This document shows positions 6,796 through 14,001 of a stretch of 19,483 nt of DNA, piece by piece. The translations under genes were made by a program, and so were the position numbers. The notes under the pieces are model-generated. The model was not told where the DNA came from, made no database searches, and was given only the letters and a program-made list of their open reading frames with translations. Each line of letters begins with the position of its first letter. Within the stretch, counting starts at the first letter, position 1. This stretch comes from DAISJD01 sp036821645 (GTDB lineage: Bacteria; Pseudomonadota; Alphaproteobacteria; ATCC43930; CGMCC-115725). The stretch lies in contig DAISJD010000049.1 in the NCBI GenBank assembly GCA_036821645.1, forward strand, positions 1-19,483, in the 5' to 3' direction.

Positions 6796-8178
6796 ATGAG
6801 TTCGAGAGCCAATTCGGCTGCCAGTAGCGATCGTGCATCGGTCTTGCATCCTTATACGAATCTGAAACGATTCGAGACAACCGGACCTTTGATCATCACC
6901 CGTGGTGATGGGATCCGTGTGTTCGACGAGGATGGCAAAGACTATATCGAAGCGATGAGCGGTCTGTGGTGCGCCTCTCTCGGGTTCAGCGAAGAACGGT
7001 TGGTGAAGGCTGCGGCCGATCAGATGCGCCGCCTGCCCTATTACCATCAATTCGCCGGGCGCGGCCACGATGTCGGCGCGGAACTCGCCGAAAGGCTGCT
7101 GGCCCTGATGCCGGTGCCGATGGCCCGCGTGCTCTTCGCCAATTCCGGGTCGGAAGCGAACGATGCCGCCGTGAAGCTGGTTTGGTATTTCAATAACTCT
7201 CTGGGCCGGTATCGCAAGAAAAAGATCATCGCCCGGATGAAGGGCTATCACGGTGTCACCGTGGCATCGGCCAGTTTGACCGGCCTGCCCAACAATCACC
7301 GCGATTGGGATCTGCCCATCGACGCGGTGCGCCACACCGATTGCCCGCACCATTATCGTTTCGCAAAACCGGGCGAAAGCGAAGAAGATTTCGCGACCCG
7401 TCTGGCGGAAAATCTCGAATCCCTCATTCAACGCGAAGGCCCGGATACGGTTGCCGCCTTCATTGCCGAACCGGTCCAGGGGGCCGGGGGCGTGATCGTG
7501 CCGCCCCGGACATATTTCCAGAAGATTCAGGCGGTTTTGCGCAAGTACGACGTGTTGTTGATCGCGGACGAGGTCATTACCGGGTTCGGGCGCACCGGCT
7601 CGATGTTCGGGTCGACGACCTATGGTCTCGAACCCGACATCATCACCCTTGCCAAACAATTGTCATCGGCGTATTTGCCGATATCCGCCACCATCGTGAA
7701 TGAGCGGATTTATCGCGAATTGGTGGCTGAGAGCGAAAAAATCGGTATTTTCGGTCACGGCGTTACTTATGCGGGTCATCCGGTCGCGGCGGCGGTTGCC
7801 CTTGAAACCTTGAAGATTTATGCCGAACGCGACATTGTCGGCCATGTGCGCGCCCTTGCCCCGGCGTTTCAGGGGATGTTGGCGGCGCACACGGCGCGCC
7901 CCTTCATCGGCGAGGCGCGGGGGGTCGGCTTGATCGGGGCGTTGGAATTGGTGCGGGACAAGGCGACGAAGGAATCCTTCGCGGCCAGCGCCGGGGTTGG
8001 CGCGTGGATTCAGGAACGGGCGCTCGGTCATGGGTTGGTGGTGCGACAATTAGGGGACTCCGTCGCCCTCTGCCCACCCTTTATCGTGACCTCGACCGAT
8101 CTCGCCGAGATTGACCGGCGGCTGTCGCGTACGTTAGATGATTTCGCGGTATGGGTTGCGGAGAGCGGCCATGCCTGA
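6796..8178 (+). CDS. Class III PLP-dependent aminotransferase (omega-transaminase type)
   Basis: A 460-residue fold-type I aminotransferase. Visible PLP-site features: NSGSEAN (116-122) for the phosphate, YHG (151-153) stacking on the ring, ADEV with Asp258 for the pyridine nitrogen, and Lys287 in LAKQLSSAY as the Schiff-base lysine. The N-terminal LHPYTNLKRFETTGPLIITRG and the SGLWCASLGF segment are like the omega-amino acid:pyruvate transaminases such as the Vibrio fluvialis/Chromobacterium enzymes. The amino donor (beta-alanine, putrescine, an aromatic amine or other) cannot be fixed from sequence. GGAGG (6779-6783) is twelve bases before the ATG, a rather long spacing. A CGATTC/GAATCG inverted repeat lies in the leader near 6719-6735. 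It reads toward hemA, 199 bases away, and may be co-transcribed with it. Confidence 0.92.
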   Translation: MSSRANSAASSDRASVLHPYTNLKRFETTGPLIITRGDGIRVFDEDGKDYIEAMSGLWCASLGFSEERLVKAAADQMRRLPYYHQFAGRGHDVGAELAERLLALMPVPMARVLFANSGSEANDAAVKLVWYFNNSLGRYRKKKIIARMKGYHGVTVASASLTGLPNNHRDWDLPIDAVRHTDCPHHYRFAKPGESEEDFATRLAENLESLIQREGPDTVAAFIAEPVQGAGGVIVPPRTYFQKIQAVLRKYDVLLIADEVITGFGRTGSMFGSTTYGLEPDIITLAKQLSSAYLPISATIVNERIYRELVAESEKIGIFGHGVTYAGHPVAAAVALETLKIYAERDIVGHVRALAPAFQGMLAAHTARPFIGEARGVGLIGALELVRDKATKESFAASAGVGAWIQERALGHGLVVRQLGDSVALCPPFIVTSTDLAEIDRRLSRTLDDFAVWVAESGHA

Positions 8179-8221
8179 CGACGAAAAGATGAACCGGGTC
8201 GCGTATGTCATGACGGGTTGA
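8171..8221 (+). CDS. Possible 16-aa leader ORF between the aminotransferase and hemA
   Basis: Starts inside the last codons of the aminotransferase (ATGCCTGA overlap) with GGAG (8160-8163) seven bases ahead, and encodes MPDDEKMNRVAYVMTG. It lies upstream of hemA in a leader with possible hairpins (GAACGGG/CCCGTTC about 8240-8270, ACCTT/AAGGT 8278-8292, AGCGC/GCGCT 8343-8359). It may be a coupled small peptide, or chance. Confidence 0.25.
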   Translation: MPDDEKMNRVAYVMTG

Positions 8222-8377
8222 CGCTCTGTCGTGGTGGATGGAACGGGTGGGCCGCACGGGGCGCCCGTTCGGGATTGACCTTAAAAGAAGGTTTGGCAAA
8301 TGGGCGGCCGGGTGGTCCCCCGCCGCCGGGCCGAGCACGAAAAGCGCCGAACAAGCGCTGCGGGAAGGAAGAGCGAG

Positions 8378-9583
8378 ATGGATTACGAGCAGTTTTTCGC
8401 GGAACGGATCGCGGCTCTGCGTGCAGAAGGCCGCTACCGGGAATTCGCCGAACTTGAACGGCGTGCCGGTGCGTTCCCGACGGCCTATGACCATGGCCGG
8501 GGCACGGAAGTCACCGTGTGGTGCTCGAACGACTATCTCGGCATGGGGCAACATCCGGTCGTGACCGGGGCGATGATCGATGCCATCCAACGGGTGGGTG
8601 CGGGTGCGGGCGGCACGCGCAATATTTCCGGCAACAGCCATGAACATGTGTTGTTGGAACGGGAATTGGCCGATCTGCACGGCAAGGAAGCGGCCTTGAT
8701 CTTCAGTTCGGGCTATGTCGCGAACGAGGCGGCCCTGTCGACCCTGGCAAAGCTGCTGCCCAATTGCATGGTCTTGTCCGATGCCTTGAACCATGCCTCC
8801 ATGATCGAGGGTATCCGCCAGTCCGGGGCGGACAAGATGATTTTCAAGCATAACGACCCGGCCGATCTCGAACGCAAGTTGCGCGATCTCGATCCGGATC
8901 GGGCGAAACTGGTCGCCTTCGAAAGCGTCTATTCCATGGATGGCGATATCGGTCTCATCCGGGAAATCTGCGATGTGGCCGACGAATACGGGGCCATGAC
9001 CTATCTCGACGAAGTCCACGCCGTCGGCATGTACGGGGCGCGGGGCGGCGGGGTGGCCGAACGGGACAATCTGATGCATCGCCTGACGGTGATCCAGGGC
9101 ACCCTGGGCAAGGCGTTCGGGTGCATGGGCGGGTATATCGCCGCCTCGGCCAAGCTTGTCGATTTCGTGCGGTCCTATGCCTCGGGCTTTATTTTCACCA
9201 CATCCATGACCCCGGCGGTCGCCGCCGGTGCGCGGGCCAGCATCCGTTATCTTAAGAACCATCAGGCCGAACGCGACCGGCACCAAGAACGGGTGGCGAC
9301 GGTCAAGCGCCGCCTGATCGAGGCGGGCTTGCCGGTTCTGCCGGGCAATACCCATATCGTCCCGCTGATGGTGGGGGACGCCCGCTTGGTCAAGCAAGCC
9401 TCCGATGAATTGCTCAGCATGCATCGGATCTATATCCAACCGATCAATTATCCGACCGTGCCGCGCGGCACCGAACGCCTGCGCATCACGCCGACGCCGT
9501 TGCATACCGATGCCCAGATCGACCATCTGGTCGCCTCTCTGATCGAGGTTTGGGGCCGGTTGTTGATCAAGAAGGCGGCCTAA
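8378..9583 (+). CDS. hemA: 5-aminolevulinate synthase
   Basis: Condenses glycine and succinyl-CoA to 5-aminolevulinate, the first step of haem synthesis by the C4 (Shemin) route typical of alphaproteobacteria. The 401-residue protein has VWCSNDYLGMGQHP (47-60), GAGGTRNISGNSHEHVLLE (76-94), LNHASMIEGIR (137-147) with the PLP-stacking His139, TYLDEVHAVGMYG (208-220) with Asp211 and His214, and the PLP lysine Lys245 in GTLGKAFGCMGGYIA. This distinguishes it from the glycine C-acetyltransferase and BioF relatives. The ATG at 8378 has AAGGA (8365-8369) eight bases ahead; an upstream in-frame ATG at 8300 would add a basic tail with no family match. It is followed at 9613 by a terminator. Confidence 0.97.
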   Translation: MDYEQFFAERIAALRAEGRYREFAELERRAGAFPTAYDHGRGTEVTVWCSNDYLGMGQHPVVTGAMIDAIQRVGAGAGGTRNISGNSHEHVLLERELADLHGKEAALIFSSGYVANEAALSTLAKLLPNCMVLSDALNHASMIEGIRQSGADKMIFKHNDPADLERKLRDLDPDRAKLVAFESVYSMDGDIGLIREICDVADEYGAMTYLDEVHAVGMYGARGGGVAERDNLMHRLTVIQGTLGKAFGCMGGYIAASAKLVDFVRSYASGFIFTTSMTPAVAAGARASIRYLKNHQAERDRHQERVATVKRRLIEAGLPVLPGNTHIVPLMVGDARLVKQASDELLSMHRIYIQPINYPTVPRGTERLRITPTPLHTDAQIDHLVASLIEVWGRLLIKKAA

Positions 9584-9612
9584 GCCACTTCTTGACGCTT
9601 GGCCGATGATCG

Positions 9613-9645
9613 ACCCTGCCCGTGATCCTACGGGCAGGGTTTTTT
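9613..9645 (+). terminator. Rho-independent terminator of hemA
   Basis: ACCCTGCCCGT (9613-9623), loop GATCCT, ACGGGCAGGGT (9630-9640): a perfect 11-bp stem followed by a run of six T (9640-9645). It lies 30 bases after hemA and touches the end of the convergent HxlR gene. Confidence 0.93.
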
Positions 9646-10021
9646 ATGGGATTGGGTCGGACCCTGCCTGATTGCCTGGATGCCCGAACAGATCGATATG
9701 GGCATCGCCCCAGCGTTTTAGCGCGTCCAAGATCGGTTTCAGACTATGGCCCCGTTCCGACAGGCGATATTCGACCCGGGGCGGCACCTCGGCATAGACA
9801 TGGCGGGTGATCAGGCCGTCGATCTCCAATTCTCGCAATTGGTTGGTCAGCATGCGTTGGGTGATGCCCGGCATCTTGCGATGCAGCGCATTGAAGCGCA
9901 GCATTCCATCGTAAAGATGAAACAGAATAACGCATTTCCATTTCCCGTCGATCAGGCTGATCGCGGCTTCGACGGCGCAACCGGGATTGCAGTCCAGGCG
10001 GGAATGGCGCGCCTTGGCCAT
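9644..10021 (-). CDS. HxlR-family transcriptional regulator
   Basis: A 125-residue winged helix-turn-helix protein of the HxlR family, usually dimeric DNA-binding regulators that sense reactive compounds. Visible family features: AISLIDGKWKCVILFHLYDGMLRFNALHRKMPGITQRMLTNQLRELEIDGLITRH-type core (19-74; helix-turn-helix with recognition helix near QRMLTNQLREL) followed by the wing VPPRVEYRLSERG (79-91). Two N-terminal cysteines, Cys11 and Cys15, sit where the family often has its redox- or electrophile-sensing Cys. The ATG at 10021 has AAGGA six bases ahead; an upstream frame to 10102 has no homology character. It is divergent from a medium-chain dehydrogenase, the common arrangement for a regulator and its target, with tandem repeats between them. 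Confidence 0.93.
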   Translation of the reverse strand: MAKARHSRLDCNPGCAVEAAISLIDGKWKCVILFHLYDGMLRFNALHRKMPGITQRMLTNQLRELEIDGLITRHVYAEVPPRVEYRLSERGHSLKPILDALKRWGDAHIDLFGHPGNQAGSDPIP

Positions 10022-10031
10022 GGCAGTATCC

Positions 10032-10068
10032 TTTTTGACAGTATAGGCGTTTTTTGTCTGTATTGCCG
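10032..10068. promoter_or_regulatory. Imperfect tandem repeat, candidate HxlR operator
   Basis: TTTTTGACAGTATAGGCG (10032-10049) and TTTTTGTCTGTATTGCCG (10051-10068) match in 13 of 18 positions by eye and start 19 bases apart, placing them on nearly the same DNA face. AGTATA (10040-10045) reads TATACT on the minus strand, a likely -10 of the regulator gene; TTGCCG (10063-10068) with TATCTC (10085-10090) is a possible plus-strand promoter of the dehydrogenase. The repeats overlap both. Confidence 0.45.
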
Positions 10069-10116
10069 AATTTAGACTAACCGCTATCTCCATCCTAGAC
10101 AATGATGGAGGTCACA

Positions 10117-11136
10117 ATGCGGGCTATTGGATATCGGACGGCGGGATCGATTGATCGCGCCGATTCCTTGATCGAGATCGAGACGCCGGTTCCCGTCGCC
10201 ACGGGGCGGGATCTGCTGGTCGCCGTGGAGGCGGTCTCGGTCAATCCGGTCGATGTGAAAATTCGCCAGGGCCGCATTCCCGGTGCCGAGGGTTGGCAGG
10301 TTCTGGGCTGGGATGCGGCCGGAACGGTGGCGGCCATAGGGCCCGAGGTCACGGATTTTCACGTGGGCGATGCCGTCTATTATGCGGGCAATATTGCCCG
10401 GCCCGGCACGAATGCCGCGTTTCACCTGGTCGATGAACGGATTGTCGGCCGCAAGCCGCACACGCTGGACTGGGCGGCGGCGGCGGCCTTGCCCTTGACG
10501 GCGATCACGGCCTGGGAAGCCCTGTTCGATCGTTTGGATGTGGCAAAGCCGGTGCCCGGTGCCGCACCGGCGGTTCTGATCATCGGCGGGGCCGGTGGGG
10601 TGGGGTCGGTTGCGATCCAATTGTTGCGGGCACTGACCGATCTTACCGTCATCGCCACGGCCTCGCGGCCCGAAACCCAGCAATGGGTCCGCGACCAAGG
10701 GGCCCATCATGTGATCGATCATGGGCAACCCTTGGCGGCGGCGGTCGCAGCCCTCGGGCTTGGGGCCCCGGCCTTCGTGTTCTCGACCACCCACACGGCC
10801 GATTATCTGCCAGAAATTGCCAATTTGATTGCACCCCAGGGGCGTTTTGCCCTGATCGACGATCCGGCCACCCTCGATATCCTGCCGTTCAAGCGCAAAT
10901 CCGTGTCGGTCCATTGGGAAATGATGTTTACCCGCGCGCTGTTCGCAACCGCCGACCAGGGGGCGCAAGGCCAGTTGTTGAACCGGGTGGCGGCTCTGGT
11001 GGAATCGGGCCAGGTGCGCACGACCCTGACCCATCGGCTGTCCCCGATCAGCGTCGATCACCTGAAAGAGGCCCATCGCCTGATCGAAACCGGGCGGACG
11101 CGGGGCAAGATCGTGTTGGAGGGGTGGGGGGATTGA
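10117..11136 (+). CDS. Zinc-type alcohol dehydrogenase-like oxidoreductase (MDR, quinone oxidoreductase-like)
   Basis: A 339-residue medium-chain dehydrogenase/reductase. The N-terminal GroES-like domain includes VEAVSVNPVDVKIRQG (37-52) and LGWDAAGTVAAIG (63-75). The Rossmann domain has the nucleotide-binding stretch IIGGAGGVGSVAIQ (155-168), whose Gly-Ala-Gly-Gly-Val-Gly form favours NADP(H). The catalytic and structural zinc ligands of true alcohol dehydrogenases are absent, so a zinc-independent enone or quinone reductase is more likely; it resembles the group annotated as zinc-binding alcohol dehydrogenase family protein (TIGR02817-like). GGAGG (10107-10111) is five bases ahead of the ATG at 10117. 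Its divergent HxlR neighbour suggests induction by a reactive electrophile or quinone. The substrate is unknown. Confidence 0.9.
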   Translation: MRAIGYRTAGSIDRADSLIEIETPVPVATGRDLLVAVEAVSVNPVDVKIRQGRIPGAEGWQVLGWDAAGTVAAIGPEVTDFHVGDAVYYAGNIARPGTNAAFHLVDERIVGRKPHTLDWAAAAALPLTAITAWEALFDRLDVAKPVPGAAPAVLIIGGAGGVGSVAIQLLRALTDLTVIATASRPETQQWVRDQGAHHVIDHGQPLAAAVAALGLGAPAFVFSTTHTADYLPEIANLIAPQGRFALIDDPATLDILPFKRKSVSVHWEMMFTRALFATADQGAQGQLLNRVAALVESGQVRTTLTHRLSPISVDHLKEAHRLIETGRTRGKIVLEGWGD

Positions 11137-11146
11137 TCCCCCCACC
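11123..11146 (+). terminator. G/C hairpin over the dehydrogenase stop codon
   Basis: GGTGGGGGG (11123-11131), loop ATTGAT holding the TGA stop, CCCCCCACC (11138-11146): a perfect 9-bp stem. No U-tract follows, so it may stabilise the 3' end or act with a second, looser stem CACGCCG/CGGCGTG (about 11153-11187, followed by CGGTTTTT) as the terminator. Confidence 0.45.
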
Positions 11147-11181
11147 ATCATACACGCCGAAGGTTGTGGCCCCCGCCGGGT

Positions 11182-12066
11182 TTACGGCGTGCGGTTTTTG
11201 AGAAAGCTCAAGACGTCGCTGCGGGCGGGGGCCCACCCGGACAAGGTCGTGCCGAGGGTGGCGACCAGGCGGGCGTGATCGATATCGTCATAGGCCTTCA
11301 CGGTGACGGGAACCTGGGCCGCCGTCAGTTTGGCCGCGAGCTTGTCCGTGTTCGAGGTCCAGACGACATCGTCGTTCTTGGCAACGATCAACAAGGTGGG
11401 CGGTTCCCCCCCATCGACGGTGGCGGTCGGCATGTTGGGCCGCCCGTCGGGATTGGCGAGGATCAGGGCATTCTCGCCGTCGGGGGTGAAACTATAGGGG
11501 CCCGCAAGACCGACGAAACCAGCGAGACTGCGCCGGCTCGTGCCCGCCTCGACAAGATAACGCCCGTCACAGGCCAGCATAGCGGCAATATAGGCCCCGG
11601 CGGAATGGCCCATCACGACGATGCGCCCATCGGCATGGGGGATATGTTCGGCAACCCACGCGACCGCGGCGGCACCATCTTCGACGAAGGCCGGGAAACT
11701 GACCCCCGGATAAAGCCGATAGTCCGAGACGACCGTGACATAGCCTGCCTTGGCGAAGCTTTGCCCGATGAAACGATAGCTTTGCCGGTCGCCGGTCTTC
11801 CAGGCACCGCCATAGAAAAACACCAAAACCGGCTTGGCCGGATCGACCCCGGTTTCCGGTCGGTAAATATCGAGTTTCTGGCGCGGTTCGCGGCCATAGG
11901 CGATGCCCCGTTCGGCCTCATACCCATCGCGGGGTGTGAGCCCGTCGAGCAGCGCCAAGGGCGAACAACCCGCCAACAACAACAAGCCGCCCGCCATCAT
12001 CAGGGTCGTGCGGGCGACCTTCGACAAAGAGGGAACGAGAAACCGCCCGGTCGTCAACGCCGCCAT
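11182..12066 (-). CDS. Lipoprotein alpha/beta hydrolase (esterase-like)
   Basis: A 294-residue serine hydrolase anchored in the envelope. The N-terminus has two basic residues, a hydrophobic segment and the lipobox LAGC with Cys34. The hydrolase domain (about 60-290) shows the oxyanion segment VFFYGGAW (82-89, a variant of HGGG), the nucleophile elbow GHSAGAY with Ser155, an acid in AKNDD (Asp232 or Asp233) and the catalytic His264 in DIDHARL. This fits the carboxylesterase/BD-FAE-like group; the ester substrate is unknown. Its start overlaps the end of the COQ9-family gene by 13 bases, with GGAG about eight bases ahead inside that gene, so it is the last cistron of def-coq9-esterase. It is convergent with the dehydrogenase. 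Confidence 0.9.
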   Translation of the reverse strand: MAALTTGRFLVPSLSKVARTTLMMAGGLLLLAGCSPLALLDGLTPRDGYEAERGIAYGREPRQKLDIYRPETGVDPAKPVLVFFYGGAWKTGDRQSYRFIGQSFAKAGYVTVVSDYRLYPGVSFPAFVEDGAAAVAWVAEHIPHADGRIVVMGHSAGAYIAAMLACDGRYLVEAGTSRRSLAGFVGLAGPYSFTPDGENALILANPDGRPNMPTATVDGGEPPTLLIVAKNDDVVWTSNTDKLAAKLTAAQVPVTVKAYDDIDHARLVATLGTTLSGWAPARSDVLSFLKNRTP

Positions 12067-12767
12067 GCGAAGGCTCCGAATTGTCGTAAAGGATGGGTGA
12101 CGCTTTCGACCCGGCGGCGCAATCCTTGGGCAAGGCCGGGCAGGCGCATGACATCGGCGAGCCGTCGGTCCAGAAAGGCCCCGGTTTCGCTGTCGCCTGC
12201 CGATCGATCATTGAGCCAGAACAGGACCGTGGGGCCGAGGGCGGCGGCCAGCAGGGTGCGTTTGGTATAGAAATTAAAGTCGGTTGCCGTATCGCCCGCG
12301 AGATACCAGATCGTGTCGACCGTGCGATAGAGGATGCGGGCCGCCTCGACTGCACCGCTCGGACTGGCCTTCAGGGCGATGGCGCGGCGCACCGCCTCCT
12401 TATAGGGGGCGAGGGCGTGAAAGCGCGCCATGGCGGCGGTGGCGACCCGGACCCGGATTTTCATTGCGGCGAGATCGTGAGACTCCAAGGCCGCGACCAT
12501 TGCCCGATCGGCCCAATCGTCCAACCAATAGGCAAGGGCGCGCGGACCGCCCGGAAAGAGGAGGCCGATTTCCGCCGCCGTGAGGCCAAGATCCCGGCCC
12601 GCCGCCCGCAGCGTCTCGTTGGACCAGCCATCGAACAGAACATGGGGCAAGGCCGCCATCAAGACGGCATCTTTCAGGGCCAGCCTATCGGCCTGCGCCG
12701 TGCGCGCCCGCTCTGCCCCGTTCTCCGCCCGGTCGTCCGTGCTGTCATTATCGCGTGTCTCGGTCAT
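12054..12767 (-). CDS. COQ9-family protein (ubiquinone biosynthesis)
   Basis: A 237-residue protein with the COQ9 hallmark block TVDTIWYLAGDTATDFNFYTKRTLLAAALGPTVLFWLNDRS-like (about 149-189; key residues W154, D159, D163, N165, Y167, K169, R170). Family knowledge: COQ9 has a TetR-like fold, binds lipid and helps the Coq7-type hydroxylase of ubiquinone synthesis; it is restricted mainly to alphaproteobacteria and mitochondria. The acidic Asp/Glu-rich N-terminus (2-30) looks disordered. The ATG at 12767 is preferred over 12773 because AGGGG then lies six bases ahead. It overlaps the end of def by 20 bases and the following esterase by 13, so the three are surely co-transcribed. It could be mistaken for a TetR regulator, but the C-terminal block settles it. 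Confidence 0.92.
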   Translation of the reverse strand: MTETRDNDSTDDRAENGAERARTAQADRLALKDAVLMAALPHVLFDGWSNETLRAAGRDLGLTAAEIGLLFPGGPRALAYWLDDWADRAMVAALESHDLAAMKIRVRVATAAMARFHALAPYKEAVRRAIALKASPSGAVEAARILYRTVDTIWYLAGDTATDFNFYTKRTLLAAALGPTVLFWLNDRSAGDSETGAFLDRRLADVMRLPGLAQGLRRRVESVTHPLRQFGAFAWRR

Positions 12768-13362
12768 GTCCATCCCCTTTTCCCGGTGCGGACCGGGGCC
12801 CTGCACCATCTATCATCCTCACCTGCTTCTCAAGATCAATCGGATAACGCAGACCCTCTTCGATGTAGGTCAAAAGACTGAGATCCTGCATCCGTTGGGG
12901 ATAGAGCATCCCATCCAAATGATCGCATTCATGTTGCACGACGCGGGCATGAAATCCGCTGACGACCCGATCGATCGGTTTTCCGGTGAGATCGACCCCG
13001 CGATAGCGCAGGCGATGATGGCGCGGCACGGCACCGCGCAGGCCCGGTACGCTGAGGCATCCTTCCCAATCGAGAGACATGGTCTCGTCCAAAGGTTCGA
13101 GAATGGGGTTGATCAGGACCGATTGCCCCAAAGGCGTGTCGTCTGGTTCGCCGGTTACGCGTTGGGGATTGACTTTAAAAACGACGAGTCGCAGGGGAAC
13201 ATGGACTTGCGGGGCGGCAAGACCGGTTCCGGCGTAATCTTCCATCGTGGCAATCATCGATTCAACAAGGCGGGTTATCGCCGGATCGGTCGGATCGGCG
13301 ACGGGATCTGCGGGATTTCGCAGGACGGGGTGGCCCATGCGGGCGATTTTGAGGATATTCAT
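12748..13362 (-). CDS. def: Peptide deformylase
   Basis: Removes the formyl group from the initiator methionine of new proteins, using a metal ion (usually iron). The 204-residue protein has the three family motifs: GTGLAAPQ (45-52), EGCLSVPG (100-107) with metal ligand Cys102, and QHECDHLDG (143-151) with ligands His144 and His148 and catalytic Glu145. The start MNILKIARMGHPVLR is typical; AAGGA lies only two bases before the ATG at 13362, unusually close, but the upstream frame to 13497 is not family-like. The last 15 or so residues (Gly, Arg and Asp-rich) are an extension produced by the overlap with the COQ9 gene. It is divergent from rpsU, 165 bases away. No fmt follows it here, unlike the common def-fmt pairing. 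Confidence 0.96.
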   Translation of the reverse strand: MNILKIARMGHPVLRNPADPVADPTDPAITRLVESMIATMEDYAGTGLAAPQVHVPLRLVVFKVNPQRVTGEPDDTPLGQSVLINPILEPLDETMSLDWEGCLSVPGLRGAVPRHHRLRYRGVDLTGKPIDRVVSGFHARVVQHECDHLDGMLYPQRMQDLSLLTYIEEGLRYPIDLEKQVRMIDGAGPRSAPGKGDGHDRDTR

Positions 13363-13527
13363 GGTCCTTGCAAAGTAGGGTCGCGCGGCGCGCAGGTAAA
13401 GAGGGTGCGTTGATTTTGAATCGCCTCTTTTCTTTCTGACGGGTCGGTGATATGTAATCGGTCCCGTCGTGATGCAGGTCGCATCGCACTCACTCATTTA
13501 TTCTCTCGTCAGGAGCGCCGGTTAACC

Positions 13528-13731
13528 GTGCAAGTTCTGGTTCGCGACAATAACGTCGATCAAGCGCTGCGCGCGCTGAAAAAGAAGATGCAGCGCGAAG
13601 GCGTGTTTCGTGAAATGAAGCTGCGCCGCAATTATGAAAAGCCCTCGGAACGCCGCGCGCGTGAAGAGGCCGAAGCGGTGCGTCGTCATCGCAAGTTGCT
13701 GCGCAAGCGCATGGATCGCGAAGGCTATTAA
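13528..13731 (+). CDS. rpsU: 30S ribosomal protein S21
   Basis: A 67-residue basic protein beginning MQVLVRDNNVDQALRALKKK and continuing with MQREGVFREMKLRRNYEKPSE, the S21 family core, and an Arg/Lys-rich tail. S21 sits on the 30S platform near the anti-Shine-Dalgarno end of 16S rRNA and aids initiation. The GTG at 13528 gives exactly the family N-terminus. AGGAG (13511-13515) is twelve bases ahead, a long spacing. It is a single gene with its own downstream terminator at 13793. The upstream 165 bases are shared with divergent def and contain a small GATGC/GCATC hairpin near 13471-13485. Confidence 0.96.
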   Translation: MQVLVRDNNVDQALRALKKKMQREGVFREMKLRRNYEKPSERRAREEAEAVRRHRKLLRKRMDREGY

Positions 13732-13792
13732 GCGCTTTCCTGCCGTCCTTCTGGGCTGATCGGCTCATCAGGATTAAGACCTAGAGACTGAA

Positions 13793-13824
13793 AACGTGCG
13801 TGTCATTGGATGCGCGCGTTTTTT
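13793..13824 (+). terminator. Rho-independent terminator after rpsU
   Basis: AACGTGCGT (13793-13801) pairs with GCGCGCGTT (13812-13820), with two G-U pairs, followed by TTTT and then G. The stem starts about 60 bases after the rpsU stop and isolates rpsU from the surface-protein gene. Confidence 0.75.
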
Positions 13825-13887
13825 GTCTTTGATCTGTCTCAAGGTTGGGCTTAATTTTTTACTGAATCGATCTTTGCTCCGTGATAG

Positions 13888-13903
13888 TGGCATGAATTAT
13901 GCT
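13888..13903 (+). promoter_or_regulatory. Candidate sigma-54 (-24/-12) promoter of the choice-of-anchor A gene
   Basis: TGGCATGAATTATGCT matches the RpoN consensus TGGCACG-N4-TTGCW at 10 of 12 defined positions, with the GG (13889-13890) and GC (13901-13902) dinucleotides at the required distance. Transcription would start near 13914, giving an 88-base leader to the ATG at 14002. No obvious enhancer-binding-protein site could be picked out upstream by eye. Confidence 0.6.
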
Positions 13904-14001
13904 TATAGTTGCAGCGTGGATTTATCGATCATGCAAACCGCGACGATTGCCGCCGACCCTTTCGGTCTGGCATTGGTCCGTTTGAAGCAAGAGGGTATCG
14001 G

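Noticed and set aside
8081..9526. A 481-codon open frame antisense to hemA and the aminotransferase end
   Set aside because: Same codon-bias effect; it crosses two real genes and has no recognisable motif.
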